Source of the DNA: Stratiformator vulcanicus
GTDB taxonomy: Bacteria > Planctomycetota > Planctomycetia > Planctomycetales > Planctomycetaceae
Length of the DNA: 64,000 bases
NCBI RefSeq assembly: GCF_007744515.1
Contig: NZ_CP036268.1
Coordinates: forward strand, 2,767,712 to 2,831,711
Reading direction: 5' to 3'
Below are positions 46,438 to 54,435 of the stretch, in pieces (the first letter of the stretch is position 1; every line of letters begins with the position of its first letter). The translations under genes were made by a program, and so were the position numbers. The notes beneath the pieces are model-generated. The model searched no databases and was not told where the DNA came from. It was given only the letters and a program-made list of their open reading frames with translations.

Positions 46438-48569
46438 TTCTGTTCGGTCGGCAAAGCCGCGATGTCGGTCGAAACGGCTTCCTCAAGCTTCGACAGTAAT
46501 GCCGATTGCGAGTAGACAGAGTGCAGCAGGATTGGCTCATTGGGCCGGTCGCCAGGGAAAATCACGGTCAGCGGTAAGCCTGATGTCCTAAAGCGATCGA
46601 GCCACATTGAAATCTCGGCGTCCTCGTGCGTCGCATCGGCAAGCAGGGTGATGACATCGTGTTCCTGAACGAACTCGTACGTTTTCTCTGTATTAAGCGC
46701 GAGATTTTCATTCACTTTGCAGTTCGCACACCAATCGGCTGTGAAATCGATTAATACCGTCCGACCGGTGCTGCGAAGATCGTTTAACCGGTTTGTCGAA
46801 AAGGTCTCCCAAGGGAGTTCGCTCGTCTCGACCGCCGCTTTAACAGGCGGTCGTTGTTCGTCGTCATTGCCGATTGGTTGCAGTCCGCCAGTGGTGACGA
46901 GATTCGTTGTTCGCGACTCACCCGGTGACGTCCAGTACCCGAACCCGACAATGAAACTACCGACGACGATCGCCGTCGTATAGCCAACCAGTCGACCCTC
47001 AAAGGATGTGCTCGACTGAACGGTGCCGATCATCCACAAAGCAAACGCGATTCCGAGCAGCATGATCAGTAGCGGCACGGTGTAAGTAGCGTCGATAAAC
47101 GAGATCACGAAGATCACAGTCCCCATAAGTACGAACCCGGCGAACTCCTTCAATCTCAGCATCCAGTTGCCGGGTTTGGGCAGCAATTTGACCGCCCCCG
47201 GAACAATACCGAAGACGAGATAAGGCGACGCCATGCCGAGCCCCATCGTCGCCCAAACTAGAAAGGTATGGATCGGCGGCTGCTGAATACTCCAGGCGAT
47301 TGTGACGCCGACAAACGGTCCGGTGCAGGGGGTCGCCAGTAGCGTCGCGAAGATGCCTGTCAGAAAGGCTCCGAACAGGCCTTCTTTTTGAGCTGAGCCA
47401 GCAGCGGAGCCGACGAATCCCGGTATCGGAATTTCGAAGACGCCGAGCAGACTCATCCCCATCGCAAAGACGAGGCAGGCCATTGCCATGTTGAAGCGTT
47501 GGCTCTGGAAGAGTCCGCCCCATCCGAAGTTATTGCCCGACAATCCAAGCAGCCCGAACAAGCCGCTGAAGTACTCCGGCAAGACGATGAGAGCTGCGAG
47601 CAGGCAGAAGACGAGAATCACCCCGAGTGCGTATACGGCATTGAGCGCGAAGATGCGGCCGCGATCTTCGCCCGCCTGTTGCACGAAGCTCATCACCTTA
47701 ATCGCCATGACCGGCAACACGCACGGCATAAAATTGAGGATAAAGCCGCCGAGGAAGGCCAGCGGCAAGAACTTCGCGAGACTTCCTTCGGCCGCTTCGA
47801 TCTCGAACTCGTTAACCAATACGACCCCGTTGCTCTCGGCTTCGGCGGTCGCGTCATCGCTACTGTTCGGTTCAGTTGCGTCCCCCGCACCGTCAGCGTT
47901 GCTGTCGGTAAAGTCACTCGATTCAAAGTCAGTTGCGGAGAAGTCAGAGCCTGCGAAGTCATCGGCTGAGAACGAAAAATCATCGCCCCCTTCGGTCGAT
48001 TCGCCGGTCTCATCCTCGTCGCGCGAGGCTTGCTCAGCCGACATCAACGCCACCGTAAACTCTCGTGGCGGCCGAATCGGAATGCACATGCCTTTCTCGC
48101 CGGTGCTGCAAAACGCCCCGGTCAGATCGCCGACGACTTGGATGTCTGCCGGATCGAGGGTCCCGGTGATGCGGTAATCACGCGACCACGTTACTTGGTC
48201 GTAGAACTTCTCCACCTCAGTGTTGAACTGAGGCTCGAACACCCGCTTTGGCAGTCGGTCGGGACGAAACTTCTCATCGAGCGGCTGAAGGCCGGCGTCC
48301 TCAGAAACTTTGATCGAGGTCGCCAAAGCGGACGATGGCCGCGTCGAGTAAATGTAGAAGCCCTTCGGGAGCTTGACGGTGACCGCCAACGTCGCCTCCG
48401 CACCAGGTTCCAACGTTTCGGCGGTCAACTCCGCCGAGAGCGAAATCTCGGGGTCGGGTGTCCGTTCTGAAGCGGAGCCACCGATACCGAAATTTCCGAG
48501 GTCGATCGGCTGCGCATTAACGACCGAGCCGAACAGAATTACGCCGACGGCAAACAGGCAGCGAGTCAT
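46434..48569 (-). CDS. Thiol:disulfide interchange protein, DsbD-like
   Basis: 711 residues from the ATG at 48569, which has GAGG 7 nt upstream; the open frame extends to 48821 without a good start. A signal peptide (1-21, CLFAVGVILFGSVVNA) leads into an N-terminal DsbD-alpha-type domain with the Cys pair in GAFCSTGEKGMCIPI. An acidic Asp/Ser-rich linker (about 185-255) follows. Eight membrane helices contain the two transmembrane Cys sites NFMPCVLPV and ATPCTGPF, and the C-terminal thioredoxin domain has WCANC (Cys614, Cys617). All six redox cysteines are kept, so it should move electrons from cytoplasmic thioredoxin to periplasmic substrates, e.g. for cytochrome c maturation, which fits the many CxxCH proteins here. 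Confidence 0.93.
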   Translation of the reverse strand: MTRCLFAVGVILFGSVVNAQPIDLGNFGIGGSASERTPDPEISLSAELTAETLEPGAEATLAVTVKLPKGFYIYSTRPSSALATSIKVSEDAGLQPLDEKFRPDRLPKRVFEPQFNTEVEKFYDQVTWSRDYRITGTLDPADIQVVGDLTGAFCSTGEKGMCIPIRPPREFTVALMSAEQASRDEDETGESTEGGDDFSFSADDFAGSDFSATDFESSDFTDSNADGAGDATEPNSSDDATAEAESNGVVLVNEFEIEAAEGSLAKFLPLAFLGGFILNFMPCVLPVMAIKVMSFVQQAGEDRGRIFALNAVYALGVILVFCLLAALIVLPEYFSGLFGLLGLSGNNFGWGGLFQSQRFNMAMACLVFAMGMSLLGVFEIPIPGFVGSAAGSAQKEGLFGAFLTGIFATLLATPCTGPFVGVTIAWSIQQPPIHTFLVWATMGLGMASPYLVFGIVPGAVKLLPKPGNWMLRLKEFAGFVLMGTVIFVISFIDATYTVPLLIMLLGIAFALWMIGTVQSSTSFEGRLVGYTTAIVVGSFIVGFGYWTSPGESRTTNLVTTGGLQPIGNDDEQRPPVKAAVETSELPWETFSTNRLNDLRSTGRTVLIDFTADWCANCKVNENLALNTEKTYEFVQEHDVITLLADATHEDAEISMWLDRFRTSGLPLTVIFPGDRPNEPILLHSVYSQSALLSKLEEAVSTDIAALPTEQK

Positions 48570-48942
48570 TCTGATGCCTCGAATTGTTCCAAGCGAAAAT
48601 CGTGTGTTCATCTCAATATTCGGCCGAACGACCGCATCCTCTGTGAGCAAACCAACAATGAGTCGGTTTTTTATTGTACGGGCGCGGCTCCGCGAGCAAT
48701 ATTTTGCCGCGAAACTTATCTTGCCGAACACTTTCGTCGCAATGGCGATTCCGACAAGGCGTCGGCGAGGCCAATCGGCGTCGGATTGACCATTTCTCCC
48801 GGTCGCAGGCGTCGATCGCACGGGTACGGCGGCATTCTGCCGGTCGTTCGGTTACGATCTCGAAGCGCTCTGACAACCACAGCACAATTCCGCCCGGCCC
48901 GTCCCGCGGGCCTTCCTCCGAGTTCCGCCCGATTTGAACCCG
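48570..48942. other. Divergent intergenic region between dsbD-like and gpgS genes
   Basis: About 370 bp expected to contain promoters for both directions. The upstream extension of the dsbD-like frame across it is Arg-rich and looks non-coding. No repeat or hairpin worth naming was found. Confidence 0.5.
48577..48580 (-). promoter_or_regulatory. Ribosome-binding site deciding the dsbD-like start
   Basis: GAGG on the minus strand, 7 nt before the ATG at 48569. It favours this start, directly before the signal peptide, over the long upstream open frame. Confidence 0.65.
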
Positions 48943-49950
48943 ATGAATTCCGAACAGTGGCTCCAGGAACGGACTTACCATCACTCCTCATTCTGGGATT
49001 TGCGGCAACTCGTCGAGGAGAAGCGGCGACAGGGGCTGAAAATATCGTTGTGCCTGCCGACCCTCAACGAAGCCAAGACGATCGGAAAAGTGATCGTCAT
49101 TTTGAAGAGCGCCCTGAAGGACCAGTATCCACTTGTTGACGAGATCGCCGTCATCGACTCCGGCAGCACAGATGATACGCGAGAAATCGCCGCAAAGTTC
49201 GGAGCCGACGTCTACCTTGCCGAGGAGCACCTCACCGAGGTTGGCGATCGCAAAGGCAAAGGTGAGAACCTGTGGAAGGCCCTCTACCTGCTCGATGGCG
49301 ACATCATCTGTTACGTCGACACCGACATCAAAAACATCCACCCGCGATTCGTCTACGGTCTTGTGGCCCCACTCGTCCAGAATCCGGACATTCATTACGT
49401 CAAAGCGTTCTACGATCGTCCGCTCGCGTTCTCGCAGGGCATTCGACCGACCGGCGGCGGACGCGTGACGGAGATACTCGTTCGACCGCTGTTCAGTCTG
49501 TTCTATCCGGAGCTCGCCGCGATCATTCAGCCGCTCTCGGGTGAATACGCGGGGCGTCGCTCGATACTCGAACAGATTCCGTTCCCCGTCGGCTACGGCG
49601 TCGAAACAGCCATGTTGATCGACATTTACGAAAAACTCGGCCTCTCGGCATTTGCGCAGACCGACCTCGACACTCGCGTGCATCGCAATCAGGAGACGAT
49701 TGCACTCGGTCGAATGGCCTTCGGCATCCTGCGGACATTTTTTAACCGACTGACCCGTCAGGAACGCATCGGGTTGGAGCAGGCGTTGCCGACGATCATG
49801 CGGCAACACCGCGTCGAGGACGGCTCGTTCGAGCAAATCGAATACAACATCGAGGAATTCGAACGCCCGCCAATTATGGAAATCGAAACCTACCGGGATA
49901 AGTTTCACTCATCGCAGAAAACAGACCCGACCGATGCGGCAAGCGAATGA
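48943..49950 (+). CDS. gpgS: Glucosyl-3-phosphoglycerate synthase
   Basis: 335 residues from the ATG at 48943 (a TTG at 48934 would add three). It is a GT-A fold glycosyltransferase of the GpgS/GT81 type: ISLCLPTLNEAKTIGKVI at the nucleotide-sugar site, VIDSGSTDDT, the metal-binding DTD (Asp126, Asp128) in CYVDTDIKNIHPRF, RPTGGGRVTEILVRPL, and the acceptor region SGEYAGRRSILEQIPFPVGYGVET. It transfers glucose from an NDP-glucose to 3-phosphoglycerate, the first step towards glucosylglycerate or mannosylglucosylglycerate, compatible solutes known from planctomycetes. No GpgP phosphatase is adjacent. The next gene (RNase) starts inside its stop codon (ATGA), and a GT4 enzyme follows. Confidence 0.93.
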   Translation: MNSEQWLQERTYHHSSFWDLRQLVEEKRRQGLKISLCLPTLNEAKTIGKVIVILKSALKDQYPLVDEIAVIDSGSTDDTREIAAKFGADVYLAEEHLTEVGDRKGKGENLWKALYLLDGDIICYVDTDIKNIHPRFVYGLVAPLVQNPDIHYVKAFYDRPLAFSQGIRPTGGGRVTEILVRPLFSLFYPELAAIIQPLSGEYAGRRSILEQIPFPVGYGVETAMLIDIYEKLGLSAFAQTDLDTRVHRNQETIALGRMAFGILRTFFNRLTRQERIGLEQALPTIMRQHRVEDGSFEQIEYNIEEFERPPIMEIETYRDKFHSSQKTDPTDAASE

Positions 49951-50987
49951 TTGACCCGGACAGTAATCCGAAGCAACCTCACGCCTCGGCTCCGCCACAT
50001 CGTTATCGATTCGGGCTGAAGGAGTGGGTGGCGTTGGCGGTCATCGCCTGTTGTTTCTTCGCCTACGACCAGTTGACCGCTCCCCAAGACGACGCGAAGC
50101 AAGAAATCGAGCAGACGGCTGACGACCTCGAAGCAGAGGCTGTCGAACCGACGACGAACCGCGCAGCCGAATCTCCGAAAGCGGACGCATCTGCCGAGAT
50201 TGAGAGCAGCGAACTCTCTGGCAAAGTCAAAGCGTTTGTCAGTAGTTCGGAGACGCTCGTTGAGTATCAGATCGAGCGCGGACGACGTGTGTGTGTCGTT
50301 GCGGCAAAGGAACAGATCGTCGTTCGATCGGACGGCGGTGGTCTGACGCTGGCGGGGCAAACCCAACCGGATCAAGTGGTCCGACTTGATTGCGACCATA
50401 ACGGAACGATCATCGGGCGACCGGCCGACGCAACGATTGTGCGAAAGATTGTCGTTCCGAAGGGAACCGTGCGAGTGCTGGGAACTGCGAACGACAAGAA
50501 AGCGGTTCTACTTCTCTTAGGTGATTCTCGAGTCGTCCGAGGTCCTCCCATACGCGGCGTCCCACTTCCTGGCAAACTCGGGACGCTCGCGTTCGACCGG
50601 ATTCGCCCAGGTATGTTGATCGCCGAACGGGCAGCCGGGGATGTCGCCGAAAACTGCTTTCCGAACTTGCTCGTCCCGCCCGACACGATCGAAAACGCAG
50701 TCGTGAAGGACTTCGGTCGCACGGTCTATACCGGCCCGATCGATGTCAGCGAGACCTATCAACGTCTTGCTCTCCGCAAACGTTTTCCGCACAACAATGA
50801 TGGTTCGGTATTCCAGAATCGTGAGCGACGCCTGCCGCGGCAACGGCCCGGTTACTATCGCGAATACGTCCATCCGACCGAAGGCAAGCGCGGTCCCGGC
50901 CCGCAACGTCTCGTCATCGGACGAGCCGGCGACATCTGGTACACCGGCGATCACTATGAGTCGTTCGAAGCTGTCTTGGAGCCGTGA
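49947..50987 (+). CDS. Membrane-anchored guanyl-specific ribonuclease (RNase Sa/barnase family)
   Basis: 346 residues. A single N-terminal hydrophobic helix (about 27-43) is followed by an acidic, low-complexity linker (45-90) and a beta-rich region with no recognised family (90-260). The last 80 residues match the microbial guanyl-specific RNase fold: FPHNNDGSVFQNRE contains the guanine-recognition loop QNRE (290-293), GYYREY carries the catalytic Glu306, Arg315 and Arg321 lie in the phosphate-binding segment, and YTGDHYESF carries the catalytic His336. The Arg at the RNase Sa position 65 is Pro, with an Arg two residues earlier. The domain has no cysteines, so the disulfide of RNase Sa is absent. 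The predicted topology is domain outside. It overlaps gpgS by 4 bp. No barstar-like inhibitor gene is next to it. Confidence 0.85.
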   Translation: MIDPDSNPKQPHASAPPHRYRFGLKEWVALAVIACCFFAYDQLTAPQDDAKQEIEQTADDLEAEAVEPTTNRAAESPKADASAEIESSELSGKVKAFVSSSETLVEYQIERGRRVCVVAAKEQIVVRSDGGGLTLAGQTQPDQVVRLDCDHNGTIIGRPADATIVRKIVVPKGTVRVLGTANDKKAVLLLLGDSRVVRGPPIRGVPLPGKLGTLAFDRIRPGMLIAERAAGDVAENCFPNLLVPPDTIENAVVKDFGRTVYTGPIDVSETYQRLALRKRFPHNNDGSVFQNRERRLPRQRPGYYREYVHPTEGKRGPGPQRLVIGRAGDIWYTGDHYESFEAVLEP

Positions 50988-51099
50988 GCCGAAAGCCGAA
51001 TCGACCGAAAAGATCGATCCTGTTTTCCGCTCTCCGCTTTCCATGTTCCGCTTCCCGAAGAACGATTGAATACCGCAGCGTCCATGGCCCGGCCTATTC

Positions 51100-52611
51100 A
51101 TGAATCTCGTCATCGCCCATCATCACCTCAATCGCGGCGGCGTGACGCGCGTGATTGCCGGGCATCTGCAATCACTGGCGGAAAGCGACTCAGCACCGCA
51201 GCGCGTCCTCATCGTTTACGGCGGACGCCACGAAGGTTGGCCGCCCGAGATCGAGCAACGGCTCAAAGCTCTGAAGATCGAACGCGTTGTCGTTCCATCG
51301 CTCGATTACAACGACGACCCCGCCGTAAACGCCGTACCACTCGCTCAGGCGTTCGAATCCGAGTTGACGGCACGTGGTCTCGAGCCGGGCAATACGCTGC
51401 TGCACGTTCACAACCATTCGCTCGGCAAAAACGTCGCTTGGCCCGGCGCACTCAAGCACTTGTCGGAACGCGATTGGCCGTTGCTGCTCCAGATTCACGA
51501 CTTCGCCGAAGACTTTCGACCGAAGAACTACGGTTTGCTGCAGCAGGCGCTCGGTGAGTCGATGGGCCCCGTCAACTATCTGCAAGGGAGCAAAGTCCAC
51601 TACGCCGTGCTGAATCGTCGGGACGAAACCGCCCTCGTCGATGCCGGCGTTAATCGCCAACGCCTCCATTTTCTGCCTAACCCGGTCCCTGCGCCTCCCG
51701 CGCTTCCGAATCGCGCAGCCGCACGCCACAAATTAATGGATCGCTGCGGCATCGATCTTGATCGCCGCTACCTGCTTTATCCCGTCCGCGGCATCCGGCG
51801 GAAGAACCTCGGTGAGGCAGTGCTGCTGTCGCTCCTGATGCCCGGCGACCCCGTGGTGGGAATCACCCTCGTTCCGCTCAACCCGATGGAGAAACCGTTT
51901 CATGATGCCTGGCGTGCCTTCGCGGAGCGGATCGACCTCCCGGTTCGCTTCGGTGTGGGAGAGTCGGACGGCCTGACATTCGAAGAGAACCTCGCTGCCT
52001 GCGATGCCTGCCTGACGACCAGCGTCGCCGAGGGATTCGGGATGGCATTTCTTGAACCCTGGCTCCTCGGCAAACCACTTCTTGGCCGCAATCTCCCGGA
52101 GATCACCGCCGACTTCGTCGATGCCGGCGTCAATCTCGATGGGCTCTATAGTTCGTTGCAAATTCCACTCGATTGGCTCGACGAGAAAGAACTGGCCGCG
52201 GAGTTTCGTGCGTCCGCGGAAGAACTCTTAAAGACCTACAATCGTCGGCCTGATCAAGCGGCCGATGTTGCCTTCGATGGCAAGACCACCGGCGGGACCA
52301 TCGACTTTGCAGACCTCTCGGAACGGTCACAAATGAGCGTAATTGAAACCGTCGCGCAGAACCCAACAGCGAAGTCCAAACTGCTGGCCTTAAACTCCGC
52401 TCTGTCCGCCGAGTCGGACGCGGCCACGGTTCACTCTAACGCCGATGTCGTCCGGCATGAATTTTCGACGTTGGCCTGCGGTAAGCGGTTAGTAAGTATC
52501 TACCAAAAAGTGATCGATGACCGTGGCGAGAATCGTGGTGAGGTCGATCCAAGAACGCTGCTTGACCGGTTTCTCGACCTGGAACGGTTCCGGTTGATTC
52601 GAGGTAATTAA
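51100..52611 (+). CDS. GT4-type glycosyltransferase
   Basis: 503 residues. A GT-B fold transferase: the N-terminal domain has the Gly-rich acceptor-side motif NRGGVTRVIAGHL and HVHNHSLGKNV, and the C-terminal domain has RGIRRKNLGEAVLLS and the donor-sugar E-x7-E motif (Glu311 to Glu319, EGFGMAFLE). The extra C-terminal 100 residues are helical and of unknown role. It lies 112 bp downstream of the RNase gene on the same strand as gpgS. By position it could add a second sugar (e.g. mannose) to glucosyl-3-phosphoglycerate or glucosylglycerate, as GT4-type MggA does in other bacteria; this is inference from context only. Confidence 0.85.
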   Translation: MNLVIAHHHLNRGGVTRVIAGHLQSLAESDSAPQRVLIVYGGRHEGWPPEIEQRLKALKIERVVVPSLDYNDDPAVNAVPLAQAFESELTARGLEPGNTLLHVHNHSLGKNVAWPGALKHLSERDWPLLLQIHDFAEDFRPKNYGLLQQALGESMGPVNYLQGSKVHYAVLNRRDETALVDAGVNRQRLHFLPNPVPAPPALPNRAAARHKLMDRCGIDLDRRYLLYPVRGIRRKNLGEAVLLSLLMPGDPVVGITLVPLNPMEKPFHDAWRAFAERIDLPVRFGVGESDGLTFEENLAACDACLTTSVAEGFGMAFLEPWLLGKPLLGRNLPEITADFVDAGVNLDGLYSSLQIPLDWLDEKELAAEFRASAEELLKTYNRRPDQAADVAFDGKTTGGTIDFADLSERSQMSVIETVAQNPTAKSKLLALNSALSAESDAATVHSNADVVRHEFSTLACGKRLVSIYQKVIDDRGENRGEVDPRTLLDRFLDLERFRLIRGN

Positions 52612-52669
52612 TAAGACGATCGGCTAAAAAGCCGGCTTCACGACAGCACCTCCGCCTAAGTTTTCTTCG

Positions 52670-52987
52670 ATGGGCGATAGCCTCTCCCAAAGTTTTCAAA
52701 TCAAATACTGCCGCCATCTATTGCCATTCTTGGCGGCACTGCACTTTCTAACTGTCGTGCTCGTTGAATTTTGTCTGTATCACTGGCATCCGGGCGGAAC
52801 GGGGCTGATGGATTGGCCTGATGTTTCGTTCGGCATCCTGCTCGGACAGTCTTTGTTTTGCTTCATATTTTTCAGCAGTGAAATTGCGTTTGCGAGATCA
52901 AACAGGACGAACTTCAAGCGAGTTTACTATTGGTATTGCGGGATGATTTACGGACCGGCGCGGATTCTTCTATGGTTTTGCTTGTAA
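52670..52987 (+). CDS. Small membrane protein of unknown function
   Basis: 105 residues with three likely hydrophobic segments (about 17-36 LLPFLAALHFLTVVLVEFCL, 52-70 FGILLGQSLFCFIFFSS, 88-105 YCGMIYGPARILLWFCL). The composition (Cys, Phe, Trp) is that of a genuine membrane protein, but I recognise no family. It starts 58 bp after the glycosyltransferase stop and may be the last gene of that transcription unit. Confidence 0.6.
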   Translation: MGDSLSQSFQIKYCRHLLPFLAALHFLTVVLVEFCLYHWHPGGTGLMDWPDVSFGILLGQSLFCFIFFSSEIAFARSNRTNFKRVYYWYCGMIYGPARILLWFCL

Positions 52988-53183
52988 TGGAATGCTGATG
53001 GCGTGATTCGATTCCGGTTTGGCTACAAAGCGTCGAACGGCGACCGATTCGATCAGCGATTTCATTCATTTCGTAGCTGGATTTTTTAAGCCTCTCTGCA
53101 CGCCCGCGGTTCCGAAGCGTGACATCTCGTGACATGATGGCGATACTGTCTCTTTCGTCTCACTCGCTATTTCGGAGAATAAG

Positions 53184-54203
53184 ATGCCGTTTCGAGCTGT
53201 ATTTGCCGGTTTGCTGTTCGTGGTCGCTGGCGCGATCACCTCGGCCGCGGAGCCGGATGGAATTTATATCGCGATCGGCCACGGCCTGCATCGCATGGCC
53301 TCCAACGATGGCGTCACATGGACGGCCCACGAATTTGCGGGTAAGCCTGCCCACAATCAAAACGATCTCGCCCAGGCCGCCGTTGGCAACGGTGTTTGCG
53401 TCGCAATCGGAGGTTATTCCAAATCAAATATTTTGACGACGAAAGATGGCGTCGAGTGGACCAAGAACAAATTCAACGCCGGAGTCCTTAGTGGCATCGT
53501 ATTTCTTGACGGCCGGTTTCTTGCGTTCGGCCAAGGCGCAAGAGTCATTGAGTCGAACGACGGCGAAAAATGGCGAGTCATCGGAGATGGCAAGCTTCGT
53601 GACCATCTCAAGAAAGAGGCGGAGAGCCTGGGACTTGAGAAGCCGATCAAGTCAAACATCCGCGCATGGCGGTACGTGAATGGGGCTTTCGTCGGCTGCG
53701 GCGATAACGGCTTCCTGATCACAACCCGCGACCTCAAGAATTGGACGTTCCCCCCGCGAATTGAACCGCGGTCGCGACTGTTCATCGAATCCGACGACAA
53801 TGGCTTTGTCGTTTACGGTCACCACACGGTCCATCACTCGACCGACGGCGTTCGCTGGACCGACGTGACCCCGGAGGAGGTCGCCGGGAAGACATCCAAT
53901 CGCGATCGACTCTCATCGCTGACCCATGACGGCGAACGATTCCTCGTCAATAACAGGCGGGGGCAAGGGTGGGAATCAGCAGACGGCAAGGACTGGCAAT
54001 TGGTCACCGATTCGAAGTTCCCGCTAAATATCGACGCCGTGCGGCCCGACCTGATTTACAGCTTCCAAACCTATTGGAAAGCGACTGAAGACCTGAAGTA
54101 TTCAACCGATGGCGGCAAGTCTTGGCAAAGTGCGAACATCCCGGCGCCGGTGGGAATCACAGACGTCATCTTCGCACCCGGGTTTCCTCGAATCGGGCGT
54201 TGA
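53184..54203 (+). CDS. Secreted sialidase/Ycf48-like beta-propeller protein
   Basis: 339 residues with a signal peptide (1-21) and a GGAG site just upstream of the ATG. Repeating units of about 45 residues end in S/T-x-D/N-G-x-x-W (SNDGVTWTAHEF, TKDGVEWTKNKF, SNDGEKWRVIGD, STDGVRWTDVTP, STDGGKSWQSANI), the Asp-box-like blades of sialidase- and Ycf48/BNR-type propellers. The catalytic Arg triad of sialidases is not apparent, so binding rather than hydrolysis is likely. A strong hairpin follows the stop codon. No operon partner. Confidence 0.8.
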   Translation: MPFRAVFAGLLFVVAGAITSAAEPDGIYIAIGHGLHRMASNDGVTWTAHEFAGKPAHNQNDLAQAAVGNGVCVAIGGYSKSNILTTKDGVEWTKNKFNAGVLSGIVFLDGRFLAFGQGARVIESNDGEKWRVIGDGKLRDHLKKEAESLGLEKPIKSNIRAWRYVNGAFVGCGDNGFLITTRDLKNWTFPPRIEPRSRLFIESDDNGFVVYGHHTVHHSTDGVRWTDVTPEEVAGKTSNRDRLSSLTHDGERFLVNNRRGQGWESADGKDWQLVTDSKFPLNIDAVRPDLIYSFQTYWKATEDLKYSTDGGKSWQSANIPAPVGITDVIFAPGFPRIGR

Positions 54204-54229
54204 TTTTCCGTCTAAGCAATCGCTAAATT

Positions 54230-54265
54230 AAGGGTTACTCGGTCCGCACGGGCCGAGTAACCCTT
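54230..54265. terminator. Hairpin between convergent genes (probable bidirectional terminator)
   Basis: A perfect 13-bp inverted repeat, AAGGGTTACTCGG and CCGAGTAACCCTT, with a 10-nt loop, lies 26 bp after the sialidase-like stop codon and before the end of the convergent prenyltransferase-like gene. There is no long T-run on either side, but the stem starts and ends with AA/TT. Confidence 0.7.
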
Positions 54266-54435
54266 CGCTTGTCTCGCCATCGGAACTTTGAACTTAATTT
54301 ACGGCGATTCAATATGCTGATTGATGTTTGCCGAGGAATAAATACCAAGCCAAAGGCAATCAGCATCATTAGAATCGCGAGCGAGTTATGAACTGGCTCT
54401 CCGACGAGTTCACCGCTTTTTTAGGTTGCCTCTCA

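Noticed and set aside
52670-52987. Small gene downstream of the RNase considered as a barstar-like immunity protein
   Set aside because: It is a hydrophobic membrane protein with three helices and has no barstar features; the glycosyltransferase gene lies between it and the RNase gene.
53184-54203. Active sialidase
   Set aside because: Asp-box-like blades are present but the arginine triad and other catalytic residues are not evident.
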